Assembly: GCA_032622095.1 (NCBI GenBank)
Contig: CP136065.1
Span: 215,988,151 to 216,052,150 of the forward strand
Length of the DNA: 64,000 nucleotides
Reading direction: 5' to 3'
Source: Siphonodentalium dalli
Lineage: Eukaryota; Mollusca; Scaphopoda; Gadilida; Siphonodentaliidae
A program made the position numbers and the translations under genes. This document shows, piece after piece, positions 53,001 through 60,774 of this stretch. Below the pieces are notes generated by a model, which was given only the letters and a program-made list of their open reading frames with translations, searched no databases and had not been told where the DNA came from. Each line of letters opens with the position of its first letter. Positions within the stretch are counted from its first letter, which is position 1.

Positions 53001-55560
53001 ACAGAACAGCATACCGTCTGTACACAAACTATCTGAAGATTTTTTCTTGTGCTATGTTCATAACTTTGAATACAATGCACTTTGAATACAATGCACTTTG
53101 AATACAATACAATTTCTATCAAAATCTGTTGCAGCAGGTCTCATGTTCTTTCTTTATAAACAAATAATTATTCATTGATAATTTTGCTATATTCTGCAAT
53201 TTCCTATCGTCTGGCTCTTCTTAGCTCTCCTCTGCTAACTCACTTCTTCTTTTATAGTCGGTGTCTTTCAAGAAAACCAGTAGAAGTCTCGCCAGGTCGT
53301 TGTGGTGGAAGAATTTCAAACTATCGCTGATCCTCGCAGTTGTTATCATTGTGAGTATAATATGGTTGATTAACCCTTTACCCAACAGAACGGCCCTGTG
53401 CCAATACATTCTCTTATATATGCGAGTCGACCATAGGTCGCCTCGCATATATAAGAGAATACATTGGCTTAACACATATTAAAATTGATAAAATTGTCAA
53501 AGAATGTAGAAAAATATTATAAAAATTGTTAAAAAATGTAAGAATTTTTTTTTTAGGCCAATGCATTCTCTTATATATGCGAGACGACCTATGGTAGACT
53601 CGCATATATAAGAGAATGCATTGGCACAGGGCATAACTGTAACCATCACAATGTGGTCAATGAGCCGGTTCCAATGATATCCATATTTGTATGGTTCTAT
53701 TGAGACAGGCCGAAGATATTTTAGGCTGTTGAAGCTTTATTTGGGCGTTTTTGGCCAGTTTGTTGGGTAAAGGGTTAAAGGGGTACTGTACTCAAATGTT
53801 GTTGTTGGTTTCTATATTCTCTGCTTCGTAGATTAAGATAACCAGAATTCCATTATTTGACTGTCTACTGAGTACAAAGTCATTTTACAGATGGCAGATA
53901 AGCCAGAATTCAAAAATAGAATGCCTGTCATCGAGATATTTTTGTCCAGTTTTAAGGCAAATGTATTAACCCTTTGAGTGCCAGGGGCCGATCTCATTGG
54001 CCCTAAACCTACAAAATAAGTCTGTTAAAGAATATAAGAATAAATTATTAAAATTGTAAAAAATTGTAAAAAAACAAACAAAAATTGTTAGGCCAATGCA
54101 TTCTCTTATATATGCGAGGCGACCTATGGTCGACTCGCATATATAAGAGAATACATTGGCACAGGGTATATGGGTTGATACAAAAATCGACCTGGCACTC
54201 AAAGGGTTAAATAAATGTTATATTATATGCATAATAGTCCCAGATACTCATTAATTTTATTGTATAGTCAGTGAGTGGCTTGAGTTCTTGCTCCGTATCA
54301 ACATATTTTGTTTTACATGATGTGTGCTACGATTTGTCCAATCCACTATCAGTAAATTAATTTGATCACATCTTGTACATGGAAATTCATAACTTATATT
54401 AAATTATTAATTTGATTTTAAGATAACCTCTTAACCTGAATGTTTACAGAAGACATCTTTTTACTCAAATTAAATATTTTTCAACATATTATCGACATTA
54501 GATCGTAGTTTTACTGGGAATTTATTGAAATTGGCGCACAGTCTCCTTGAATTCTACCAGAATACAGAATACATTCACAAAAATAGGCTGTTTCCATTTA
54601 TATGGGTCATCAGTTTCAATGACATCATTTACCATTAAAGGCCTATGAAGCTTTTAGCTCTGGTTTATAAACATTCTGACTTAAAGGGGCTGAAGGCCAT
54701 TGAAGAGGGTTCATGAGAAAGAAAATAAAAGTCTGTAAAACAACTATCATCAACAAGTACATGGGGGTGAATCAATTCATTACGCTGGGCTACAATGGGT
54801 AAATTACCCTGGGCAAAAGTGAATGGAATGATTTTTGGTGACCGGAGTAATCTAAAAATAATATAGTTACAACTGCAAACAAAACATATTTTTTTATTGA
54901 GGATATTTGACACAACTCACATTAGACTTTAGTAAATGAGCAAAGATATCTGATATTCACAAATTAACTAACGAGAATTTTGACTTTTATCTAACAAGCA
55001 AATATACCTAATTTTAGAATAACCTTGACACTAAGTATCTAAAACTTTGGATAAATAATTTTAACTGTCATTCAATTGAATTATATATTTCTGAATTAAA
55101 TATTACATATTGATGAAATTCATTTAATCCATTACATAGATATTTTCCATGTACAATATGCTCGAAATTACACCACCTCGGCCGTAGGTGTAGCCAGCAT
55201 AGCCCGGCGCATTTACACCCGGTCATTCCATTGATTTCTCATTGTAATTTCATTACACATAACAGCCAAGCGTAATGAATGGAATCGCCCCATGATACAA
55301 TAGATTGAATTTGTTCTTATTTTCATTATTAATAACTCTCTAATAATGAGATTTCACTTGTCAAAACCACTGTTATGTAATCATTACTGGAATCACCAAT
55401 AACAGTCCAATTAGATTGAAAAGTACAATGCAACTTATTCTCATGTCGTTTCCAATGGTTTCTATATGTTTGTTCTGTTCTCTCTCTGTTTCAGGTTATT
55501 TTATATTTCATCATTTCCGCAGCATGTGGTGGATTGGATTGGCCGTGTACAAGGAACTAG
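37858..55560 (+). CDS. VAMP7: VAMP7, longin-type vesicle R-SNARE (8 coding exons)
   Basis: VAMP7 is a tail-anchored R-SNARE of late endosomes, lysosomes and secretory vesicles, and drives their fusion by pairing with Q-SNAREs. Exons at 37858-38003, 40566-40623, 41598-41647, 42804-42891, 51508-51598, 52666-52733, 53258-53350 and 55495-55560 all have GT-AG sites and matching phases. Together they give 219 residues; the human protein has 220. An N-terminal longin domain spans about residues 1-110 (MPILFGVVSRGSTVLAKYAS at the start). The SNARE helix spans about 122-182, with the zero-layer arginine at R150 in ADRGERLELL. A membrane anchor lies at about 189-208, and a short luminal tail ends in CGGLDWPCTRN. 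The introns are packed with transposons; the coding sequence looks intact. Confidence 0.97.
38027..38288. mobile_element. Family B MITE, copy 4, in VAMP7 intron 1
   Basis: TA/TA flanks (38025-38026, 38289-38290) with CAGTAATGCCCTAAGTAATC and inverse ends. The centre has an extra copy of the arm segment GGAAATATGGCTTGTTGCCA, so the left arm holds it twice. It starts 23 bases after the exon 1 donor. Confidence 0.9.
38291..40116. other. VAMP7 intron 1, mostly unassigned
   Basis: AT-rich. A G-run lies at 38374-38384. The phrases CCTAGGCAATAGGCAATGCC (38732) and TTTGCCTTGGCTG..CACCTAGGCAAAAAC (39177-39212) form a loose inverted pair about 450 bases apart, a possible diverged element. There is no gene other than VAMP7. 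Confidence 0.4.
40117..40280. repeat. Near-perfect 164-bp palindrome in VAMP7 intron 1
   Basis: The arms ACACAGAACGACACGATGTG then TAAATGGGTTTGTCGATACG then GCACTCGTGCTGTCGCGGAA pair with their exact inverse to 40280. The centre is GAGGCGCTTGCGCAAGTGCC. No clear TSD flanks it. It is GC-richer than its surroundings and could extrude as a cruciform or give a hairpin RNA in the pre-mRNA. It is most probably a young foldback MITE. Confidence 0.85.
40566..40623 (+). CDS. VAMP7: VAMP7 coding exon 2
   Basis: Acceptor TCATTTTACAG; donor GAT|GTAAGT. It reads YLFHYICEDKIIYLCISDD after a split threonine codon; this is core longin strand sequence, close to the known vertebrate protein. Confidence 0.97.
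40799..40845. mobile_element. Truncated end of element O family
   Basis: CTTAAAGGGGTAGTGTACAC matches the terminus of the TTAA-AGGGGTACTGTAC family (47508). Only one end is seen. Confidence 0.5.
40948..41067. mobile_element. hAT-like MITE, family A copy 3 (single hairpin)
   Basis: CAAGCCTTGAAATAG ends flanked by GATGTGTC (40940-40947) and TATGTGTC (41068-41075), 7 of 8 identical. It is only 120 bases: one hairpin with a short loop, not the double hairpin of copies 1, 2, 4 and 5. VAMP7 intron 2. Confidence 0.87.
41598..41647 (+). CDS. VAMP7: VAMP7 coding exon 3
   Basis: Acceptor TAATCTTTTCAG; donor GCG|GTAAGT. It reads DFERSIAFSFLNEIKR plus two bases of an arginine codon. This is longin domain helix sequence. 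Confidence 0.96.
41958..42133. mobile_element. piggyBac-like MITE, family C4 copy b, in VAMP7 intron 3
   Basis: TTAA at 41958-41961 and 42130-42133. Left TTAACCCTTTCTATACTGAA; right inverse TTAACCCTTTCTGTGCTAAA. Short, non-coding. Confidence 0.78.
42188..42400. mobile_element. Family B MITE, copy 5, in VAMP7 intron 3
   Basis: CAGTAATGCTCTAATTAATC and its inverse, flanked by TA at 42186-42187 and 42401-42402. The palindrome is almost perfect, with the centre at CTCTCGGGGAGAGC. Confidence 0.9.
42500..42753. mobile_element. hAT-like MITE, family A copy 4, in VAMP7 intron 3
   Basis: Perfect 8-bp TSD CTTTTGAG at 42492-42499 and 42754-42761. A double hairpin with CAAGCCTTGAAATAG ends. It ends 50 bases before exon 4. 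Confidence 0.93.
42804..42891 (+). CDS. VAMP7: VAMP7 coding exon 4
   Basis: Acceptor TTTTCATTCCAG; donor ATG|GTATGT. It reads FLSQYGVRAKTALPYAMNSE then FSRVMASQM, the end of the longin domain. YGxRAxTALPYAMNSEF is very highly conserved in VAMP7. Confidence 0.97.
42892..43499. other. VAMP7 intron 4, unassigned part
   Basis: AT-rich sequence with no recognised element. Confidence 0.45.
43500..43865. mobile_element. Family A hAT-like MITE, long variant (copy 8)
   Basis: The spacer between two family A hairpins (CCTATTTGGGAATATAGAGA, GATAGTAAAGAAACT) matches the long copies. The left hairpin is badly decayed; the right one (CAGAATGAGGTCCCCACAGG to 43856) is good. Boundaries are approximate. Confidence 0.6.
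43866..44532. other. VAMP7 intron 4, unassigned part
   Basis: Overlapping short frames (43809-44199) have coding-like composition, but show no splice sites or domain and lie in different phases. An A-rich run lies at 44382-44409. Confidence 0.35.
44533..47225. mobile_element. piggyBac-like MITE, family C2 copy b, split by a 2.4-kb element
   Basis: TTAA at 44533-44536 and 47222-47225, with left end TTAACCGTTCCATGACTGGA and right end CTCCCATCATGAAAGGGTTA. The halves 44533-44709 and 47158-47225 together equal an ordinary C2 element like 8391-8641. The rest is a younger insertion. Confidence 0.8.
44710..47157. mobile_element. Element T: CCCCGCTGGACAAAAC ends with 22-bp GC-rich arrays
   Basis: The terminal repeats TACCCCGCTGGACAAAACAA and its inverse bound 2.45 kb inside the C2 copy; TA at both ends may be the TSD. 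Near each end lies a tandem array of a 22-bp unit (GGCCGAACGGCAAGTACACC + GC): about four at 44798-44891 and about five at 46935-47060. Inverted copies (TTGCCGTTCGGCCGCGGTG) lie near the left end and, more loosely, at the right. The 2-kb centre is AT-rich and non-coding. The class is not clear. The GC-rich open frames here are only the repeat read in frame. Confidence 0.78.
47328..48133. mobile_element. Family B MITE, copy 6, split by element O1
   Basis: The palindrome at about 47340-47507 and the right terminus at 48108-48133 (GTGGTCAATTATTTTGGGCA then TTACTG) form one family B copy, interrupted at the TTAA of its right terminal repeat. The left terminal CAGTAATGCCC is decayed. Confidence 0.82.
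47508..48107. mobile_element. Element O1: Kolobok-like, TTAA TSD, nested in family B
   Basis: TTAA at 47508-47511 and 48104-48107 with ends AGGGGTACTGTACCCAAGAT and inverse (GCGTACAGTACCCCT). TTAA plus AGGG-starting ends fits Kolobok; piggyBac usually starts CCC. The inside is AT-rich, non-coding and matches 53775-54552. Confidence 0.82.
48347..48870. mobile_element. Family P element, copy 1 (complete)
   Basis: Inverted ends GATCATGCCATGAATCTCTA and TAGAGATTCATGGTATGATC, with inner arms GTATTCCACCAGTACAAAAC against GTTTTGTACTGGTGGAATAT, then inner phrases about TTTCTTAGTTGTTATCT in both arms. A 520-bp foldback. TSD not resolved. Confidence 0.75.
49053..49454 (+). mobile_element. Helitron-like non-autonomous element
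   Basis: It ends in the hairpin GCCCGGACGAAGTCGGGC followed by ACATCAG and CTAG, with T next, a textbook Helitron 3' end. The 5' side begins TCTATTATATATTTTGGAAC after a T-rich stretch, agreeing with TC-type 5' ends, though the exact start is uncertain. The body (ACTGCTTGACCGATCCGACT...) is of the type found in many invertebrate Helitrons. Confidence 0.75.
50088..50231. mobile_element. Element J2: miniature MULE-like hairpin, 9-bp TSD
   Basis: AGTCCAACAAATTAGACT and inverse, flanked by AAACAGCCC at 50079-50087 and 50232-50240, a perfect 9-bp duplication. The arms carry the same TTAATATTTGGACATTTA block as J1 at 30495. It is nested in element N. Confidence 0.88.
50280..50627 (+). pseudogene. 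Broken ORF of unknown function in element N
   Basis: A frame starting MGHLLNEVSSDAECEPSSVE runs with one in-frame TGA at 50352-50354, then continues as FRDLDIFTPECKEPIQIALD and TLTERVPESETAQNRKDQRT to about NMNLNDKY, where the sequence turns to AT-rich. The composition is that of a real acidic protein N-terminus. There is no domain I can name. A single stop in otherwise good coding sequence suggests a recently decayed gene, perhaps carried by or belonging to the element. Confidence 0.5.
51081..51275 (+). pseudogene. Cysteine-rich C-terminal fragment in element N
   Basis: A 64-residue frame ends in TAA before the right terminal repeat. It reads LDICCHCCGPNCTRDPDILK then VVLPVCKKCAEIHKEIPKRS. 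The CxxC-type pairs with a basic tail look like a treble-clef or similar zinc-binding C-terminus. It is in the same frame modulo three as the 50280 ORF and may be the tail of the same former protein. No start codon of its own is convincing. Confidence 0.5.
51508..51598 (+). CDS. VAMP7: VAMP7 coding exon 5 (start of SNARE motif)
   Basis: Acceptor CTCATTTTATTTCAG; donor ATAG|GTATGT. It reads RHFSDSKETDKIAKVQEQAD then ELKGIMVRNI, the linker and N-terminal half of the R-SNARE helix. Transposon edges lie at 51488 and 51611, so almost no other native intron sequence is left around it. Confidence 0.97.
51611..52384 (+). mobile_element. Helitron-like element, family D copy 3, just after exon 5
   Basis: It starts TATACCCCCTGCAATAAG 12 bases after the exon 5 donor. 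It ends in hairpin GTCCCATCTGGGAC, AAGCCCATCT, CTAG and T. Tandem units with ATTATGACGTCTGTC as in copy 2. It contains two stretches of GTTAGGGTTAGGGGGTTTAG type (52175-52200 and 52234-52268), similar to telomeric repeat. Confidence 0.65.
52666..52733 (+). CDS. VAMP7: VAMP7 coding exon 6 (zero layer)
   Basis: Acceptor TTTTTGTAATTGCAG; donor AGT|GTGAGT. It reads EQIADRGERLELLVDKTEDL then SAS. The arginine after ADR.. (R150) is the ionic zero-layer residue of R-SNAREs. Confidence 0.97.
53050..53110 (+). repeat. 16-bp tandem repeat (three copies)
   Basis: TTTGAATACAATGCAC occurs twice in full and a third time with a changed end, in VAMP7 intron 6. Confidence 0.8.
53258..53350 (+). CDS. VAMP7: VAMP7 coding exon 7 (end of SNARE motif, start of anchor)
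   Basis: Acceptor TTCTTCTTTTATAG; donor ATT|GTGAGT. It reads SVSFKKTSRSLARSLWWKNF then KLSLILAVVII. The TWW-type basic-aromatic stretch precedes the membrane anchor. Confidence 0.97.
53370..53778. mobile_element. piggyBac-like MITE, family C3 copy c, 19 bp after exon 7
   Basis: TTAA at 53370-53373 and 53775-53778, ends TTAACCCTTTACCCAACAGA and TTTGTTGGGTAAAGGGTTAA. Two hairpins inside. The right TTAA is shared with the next element. Confidence 0.88.
53775..54552. mobile_element. Element O2: Kolobok-like, abutting C3 and containing C1
   Basis: It starts TTAAAGGGGTACTGTACTCA directly at the C3 right boundary and follows the O1 interior (GTTGTTGTTGGTTTCTATA, TCAGTGAGTGGCTTGAGTT). The right end is decayed (GCGCACAGTCTCCTTGAATT). 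A C1 element is inserted at 53966-54210. Confidence 0.72.
53966..54210. mobile_element. piggyBac-like MITE, family C1 copy b, nested in O2
   Basis: TTAA at 53966-53969 and 54207-54210, ends TTAACCCTTTGAGTGCCAGG and inverse. It is a close match to copy a at 754-983. The O1 copy shows the empty site as AATGAATCAAATAAAAATTA. Confidence 0.88.
54553..55494. other. VAMP7 intron 7, unassigned part
   Basis: AT-rich. The inverted phrases TGGGGGTGAATCAATTCATTACGCTGG (54764 on) and CCAAGCGTAATGAATGGAATCGCCCC (55266 on) suggest the ends of an old foldback element of about 530 bases. Confidence 0.45.
55495..55560 (+). CDS. VAMP7: VAMP7 coding exon 8 (anchor and stop)
   Basis: Acceptor TCTCTCTGTTTCAG. 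It reads VILYFIISAACGGLDWPCTR then N and TAG (55558-55560). The CGG..WP motif at the luminal end is also seen in the vertebrate protein. Confidence 0.96.
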   Translation, partial: VILYFIISAACGGLDWPCTRN

Positions 55561-56492
55561 CATTATTCATTCAAACGATAGGAAAATCAGCATTGAAGAG
55601 AGAAATGCATGTGCATTTTCTGTGATACTGTGATAGGGTGTGTGAAATGAATTCTTATATGAAATTTATTAACTGTCTGTTGAGTTAACGTTGAAATACA
55701 TTGTTAATCTATCAACATGTGCTAAGGATATCCCCTCCTTATGTCTCCTAGGGCACAGCCACATTCAACATATTTTGGCATTGCAATTTTTATGAAATTT
55801 AAAAATATTATTGTGTTGGTAGTTGTAATTATAGAGAATACTATATACATAAAAATGCACTGGCACAGGATCTTTAATGCTTCACCAGCGCAACTGCCAT
55901 CATTAAAGTATTAACCTGTTGTCATATTATAACTACCTACACTGTGAAATTGTTATCTTTAATAAAAAATATTGCCAACAGCTGATTAGGACTGTAACGA
56001 TTAACAGCCTCCAGATTCTATTTGAATCACGATGTTTCCCTGCTGATTCGATGCGCATCTCGATGCAGCTACTCTGGAGTACATGTCTGATATTTGATAT
56101 CAGCGGGACAAGCAGGTCATTTAGAGCATACCTTATCATGATAACTGTTCAATATTGTAACACCGATGGGGTACTTGTGTTATCAATGAAACTAATATCA
56201 GTTCTTAATATTTATTCACATCTGGATATGATAAGAAATGTTTTCAACGAGTAATTTTGCGATAAAATTCGGGGTTGCGACAATTAAAAAATACAGAATC
56301 GTATCGGCAATGAAATGAATCGTGAATCGCATCGAGAACCGGAAATCGCGATGCATCAAAATTGTGATGAATCATTACGGCCCTAAAGCTGAAGCCCTGT
56401 AATGTAATTAAACATTCTTTTGTTGAACAGGCCTGATATTCTTAGAATTTCTCAATGAATTCACTTGGTCCAGGATTTTTTATGCATAATAA
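55561..56492 (+). other. VAMP7 3' region and intergenic sequence
   Basis: A first AATAAA follows at 55961-55966, about 400 bases past the stop, a candidate poly(A) signal. A fragment of the C2 family (GCACTGGCACAGGATCTTTA) lies at 55858-55915. No further gene was seen. Confidence 0.45.
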
Positions 56493-56903
56493 CAGGCCTG
56501 AAAATATGGTGCCGTATATTTGCAGAATGAGGTCCCCAGAAGGGGAATTTACTAATGCTACCCGACACTGTGGGCTAGCATCACTAAATTCACCTTCTGC
56601 GGACCTCATTCTGCTTAGGCATCACCTTCTCTGGAAAGTATCTTTATTATCAAAATTAACAAGTTTTTTAATGTCTTTAGAAAGTTTCTTTTTTAATTTA
56701 GTTTCTCTATATCCCCAAATTGGCAGATGACACAATGCATAATCGATGTGTCCAATGGGTGCACATCACGATCTTCATCATCTGGGAATTTAAATCTGTG
56801 TCTATGTCTCCCATAGCAGATGATAACCCACAGTGCGGGGTAGCTAAATTCACCCTCTGGGGACCTCATTCTGTAAATGTAAGTCACCACATTTTCAGGC
56901 CTG
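56493..56903. mobile_element. Family A hAT-like MITE, long variant (copy 9)
   Basis: Ends CAGGCCTGAAAATATGGTG and inverse CACATTTTCAGGCCTG, flanked by CATAATAA (56485-56492) and CATACTAA (56904-56911), 7 of 8 identical. Two family A hairpins around a spacer, with the right hairpin partly deleted. Its ends differ from the short form (CAAGCCTTGAAATAG), though the hairpins are the same. Confidence 0.82.
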
Positions 56904-57020
56904 CATACTAATATGTATTCTGCACCAGACTCTTGTACACATTATATTTTTTGCTTAAAGTTCATTGTCAGGTTTTGTTGAAATTTTTTATGCTGTCAGA
57001 GATATGAAATAGGCTTGCCC

Positions 57021-57546
57021 TTCTAATCTGTTCATGACAGGAAATGCGCTGGTGCAGCATTAAAGATCCTGTGCCAGTGCATTCTCTTATATATGTGAGT
57101 CTCCCGTAGGGAGCCTCACATATATAAGAGAATGCACTGGCTTACAAGGTCAAGGTAAATATTGTTAGGCCAATGTATTCTCTTACATATGCGAGGCTCC
57201 CAAGCCTTGAAATAGGGTGTCTGTCATTTGCAGAATGAGGTCCCCAGAGGGTGAATTTAGTGATGCTACCCCACATAGCGTGCTAGCATCACCAAATTCA
57301 CCCTCTGGGGACCTCATTCTGCTTACACCTCAGCAGAATGAGGTTCCCAGAGGGTGAATTTGGTGATGCTAGCCCACTATGTGGGGTAGCATCACTAAAT
57401 TCACCCTCTGGGGACCTCATTCTGCAAATGACACCCTATTTCAAGGCTTGGAGGCTCCCTATGGGAGACTTGCTTAATATATAAGAGAATACATTGGCAC
57501 AGGGTTTTCGCAAAATTTCAGTAAGCTCCAATCACAGAAGGGTTAA
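57021..57546. mobile_element. piggyBac-like MITE, family C2 copy c, split by family A
   Basis: The left part (TTCATGACAGG..GCGCTGGTGCAGCATTAAAG) and right part (CAGTAAGCTCC..AGAAGGGTTAA) are C2 sequence. TTAA is kept at 57543-57546; the left TTAA is lost. A family A element sits in the hairpin loop. Confidence 0.72.
57201..57450. mobile_element. hAT-like MITE, family A copy 5, nested in C2
   Basis: Perfect 8-bp TSD GAGGCTCC at 57193-57200 and 57451-57458. The duplicated bases belong to the C2 hairpin (GAGGCTCCCTATGGGAGAC), so the order of insertion is certain. Confidence 0.93.
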
Positions 57547-57563
57547 AACATGGAGGAAGGAGG

Positions 57564-57650
57564 AAACAGATCTGAGGTCTGTACTACTCTTACAATCATC
57601 TGAGAACAGATCTGAGGTCTGTACTACTCATACAATCATCTGAGAACAAA
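57564..57650 (+). repeat. Tandem duplication, about 45 bp, two copies
   Basis: AACAGATCTGAGGTCTGTAC through CAATCATCTGAG occurs twice in a row with a single difference. Confidence 0.85.
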
Positions 57651-57910
57651 GTTATTCATTTCAATGCATTAATTTACATCTAGTAAATAAATTAATCCGA
57701 GTTTTGGAGCACAAAAATTCCATTTTCCTTTTGCAACGTTCACTTGCATGATATTTAGAGTATTTATATTAAAGGGTTTCCTTATAAATATCAGAGATAG
57801 ATCATATAGACATTCCAGCATCTGTTTCAATAGAAACAATCAGCTAACAACATTTTGAGTGGCCATATACAATCTTATTTCAAATAAGCTTTCCATCAAT
57901 TTACTAATGC

Positions 57911-58852
57911 AGATCATGCCATGAATCTCTAAAGTCTACTCTGGCTAAGCTGTTAGAGATCATATTCCACCAGTTCAAAACCTGGAAACCTTTTTATAGT
58001 CTGACTGGAAACTCTATGGCATTGAAAAAACAGCTCAGGTAATACATGTATATTTCTAAGTTAACCCTTTACCCAACAGAACAGAACGGCCCTGTGCCAA
58101 TGCATTCTCTTATATATGCGAGTCGACCATAGGTCGCCTCGCATATATAAGAGAATGCATTGGCTTAACACATTAAAAATGATAAAATTGTCAAAGAATG
58201 TAGAAAAATATTATAAAAATTGTTAAAGAATGTAAGAAAAAATGGTAAAAAGTGTTAAAAAAGAATTTTTTTAGGCCAATGCATTCTCTTATATATGTGA
58301 GGCGACCTATGGTCGACTCGCATATATAAGAGAATGCATTGGCACAGGGCATAACTGTAACCATCACAATGTGGTCAATGAACCGGTTCCAATGATATCC
58401 ATATTTGTATGGTGTTATTGAGACAGACCCAAGATATTTTAGGCTGTTGAAGCTTTATTTGGGCGTTTTTGGCCGTTTTGTTGGGTAAAGGGTTAATACC
58501 TGTTCCTTTATAATGTATTAGACAGTAGTGAAGGTCCCAGCTCAAGATGGCATGATTTAGGTGACTTGTGAGCCTATTTGGCTTGGTGTTGCTTGCAATC
58601 ATATGCTTTCCCCCAGGTAATTATTTCATATATTTCAAGAAATAGGCCCACAGAAGTCGGCTATACATGTATCATGCAATCTCGAGTTGGGACCTGCACT
58701 TACTGTTAAATTTTAGGAACAGGTATTAATTAAGTTGCCGTGTTATCTTTTCAATGTTATGGAGTTCCTCTTCAGAACTTCAAAAAGTTCCCAGGTTTTG
58801 AACTTGTGGAACATGATCTCGGCGTGTAGCCAGAGTAGAGATTCATAATACT
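57911..58852. mobile_element. Family P element, copy 2, containing a C3 MITE
   Basis: Ends GATCATGCCATGAATCTCTA and TAGAGATTCAT, inner arms CATATTCCACCAGTTCAAAA and GTTTTGAACTTGTGGAACAT, as in copy 1. The C3 copy d interrupts it. Confidence 0.7.
58061..58496. mobile_element. piggyBac-like MITE, family C3 copy d, nested in P
   Basis: TTAA at 58061-58064 and 58493-58496 with TTAACCCTTTACCCAACAGA and TTTTGTTGGGTAAAGGGTTA ends. Two hairpins around an AT spacer, which holds a small duplication (AGAATGTA(a)GAAAAA). Confidence 0.88.
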
Positions 58853-58929
58853 AGTAGTGACAATCCATCAAATTGCGGTTGCCATCATGAGGTGTCTGCA
58901 CCGTCCTTCGATCTCTGTACAGCTATTCA

Positions 58930-58975
58930 CAACTGTGAGGAAAAGGAGTCGATTATTTAGGGCATTAGTGTAACA
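58930..58975. mobile_element. Family B MITE terminal remnant
   Basis: GGAGTCGATTATTTAGGGCA then TTAGTGTAACAG matches the right end of family B; the rest is deleted. Confidence 0.6.
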
Positions 58976-59494
58976 GACCTTCCTCCATATTGAATGCGAT
59001 GACATCATTTATGTCATTGATCCAAATATTATGACGTAAAGTTAATAACACCATATGGCATAGGTATACCCTGCTAAGATAGTACTTTGTATCATCTAAT
59101 CTCCATGAATATTCTACATATTTATTGACATATTTGATGTAGGATGTCACTTGAATGTGTACCGGTTATTTTTCTCACTAAAAATTAGCAGAATCTTGTT
59201 GAAATTGGATATTGGATAGCTCACGAATCTGTTCAGCCAATCACCATGAGCTATTCTATTTCAGCCCCAGATGGAATTCTGCATGGAGATTCAAAATGTT
59301 TGATGGTCAATACTAGTTTATAATAACTACGACCAATGCAGAGCATCGGCAAGGTTTATAGTCTTGGGACTAGTCGATCAGTGAGGGTGGAAAATCTTGT
59401 TTATACTCTCTCTCTTTTTTTGGAACTTTTCAAATTCACTTTTTATTTATCTCTCTATTCTGGCAAAAAATGCAGTTGCTTTTATGCTTATGTG

Positions 59495-59899
59495 TTAACC
59501 CTTTACCCAACAAACCGGCCAAAAACGGCCAAATAAAGCTGCAACAGCCTAAATTATCTTGGGTCTGTCTCAATAAAACCATACAAATATGGATATCATT
59601 GGAATCGGCTCATTGACCACATTGTGATGGTTACAGTTATGCCCTGTGCCAATGCATTCTCTTATATATGCGAGTCGACCATAGGTCGCCTGCCTCGCAT
59701 ATATAAGAGAATACATTGGCCTAAAAAAAATCTTTTTTTTAACACTTTTTACCATTTTTTCTTATATTCTTTAACAATTTTATAATTTTTAATGTGTTAA
59801 CCCAATGCATTCTCTTATATATGCGAGGCGACCTATGGTCGACTCGCATATATAAGAGAATGCATTGGCACAGGGCCCTTCTGTTGGGTAAAGTGTTAA
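59495..59899. mobile_element. piggyBac-like MITE, family C3 copy e
   Basis: TTAA at 59495-59498 and 59896-59899; inverted relative to copies a and d. Two hairpins. One loop holds a 4-bp expansion (GCCTGCCTCGC). Confidence 0.87.
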
Positions 59900-60193
59900 T
59901 ATTCAAAATTATAGGCATGTTAATGATATTAATTTTCTCTCAATATTTTACTGATAATAACAATTCTTCTTGTTTATATTATATTATTAACAATCTTCGT
60001 CATTGAATTTGTAATATTGAAGTCATGTCATCTTTGCATATCATGTGATTACAATCATTATTAGTTACCTTTGCTCTATTGATCATATGTTCATTCAAAT
60101 CATAACTACATGTCTACATGCATTTCTTGGAAAATTGATATCAATAGTGGACCTTAAAAGAGTATAATTTACTTCATGTAATAAATTCAATAT

Positions 60194-60406
60194 CAACCCA
60201 TTCATGACGGGAGCTGTGCTAGTGCAGCAATAAAAATACTGTGCCAGTGCATTCTCTTATATAGGTGAGTCTCCCATAGAGAGCATCAAATATTTAAGAG
60301 AATGATCTGGCTTACAAGGCTCCCTATGGGAGGCTCGCATATATATTACAAAGAAAATGCATTGTTTTCGTAAAATTTCAGGAAGTTCTAGTCATGAAAG
60401 GGTTAA
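60194..60406. mobile_element. piggyBac-like MITE, family C2 copy d, diverged
   Basis: TTAA kept at 60403-60406 behind TAGTCATGAAAGGG; the left end (AACCCATTCATGACGGGAGC) lost its TTAA. The hairpin arms are decayed. Confidence 0.7.
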
Positions 60407-60476
60407 ATAGTGCAATTTTAGGATGCATGTTATCAAATCCATAAACTGATTTTAGTGAAATGTTTATGTTAATATA

Positions 60477-60692
60477 CAGTAATGCCCTAATTAATCGACT
60501 CCATAACCACAGCAGAATTATGGGTAACTTTTCATCAGGATTTAGTCGCAAATATGGCTTGTTGCCATTCATCGGAAAGCTCTCGGGGAGAGCTTTCCTA
60601 TGAATGGCAACAAGCCATATTTCCGACTAAATCCTGAAAAGTTACCCATAATTCTGCTGTGGTTATGGAGTCGATTAATTAGGGCATTACTG
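60477..60692. mobile_element. Family B MITE, copy 7
   Basis: TA/TA flanks and near-perfect palindrome with ends CAGTAATGCCCTAATTAATC and inverse. Confidence 0.9.
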
Positions 60693-60774
60693 TAGCTTGT
60701 CATGTGTCTCATGCTTATCATTAAATACTGTTAATGTTAAATAGTAGGATAGAGGATTATTTATCTATACACCT

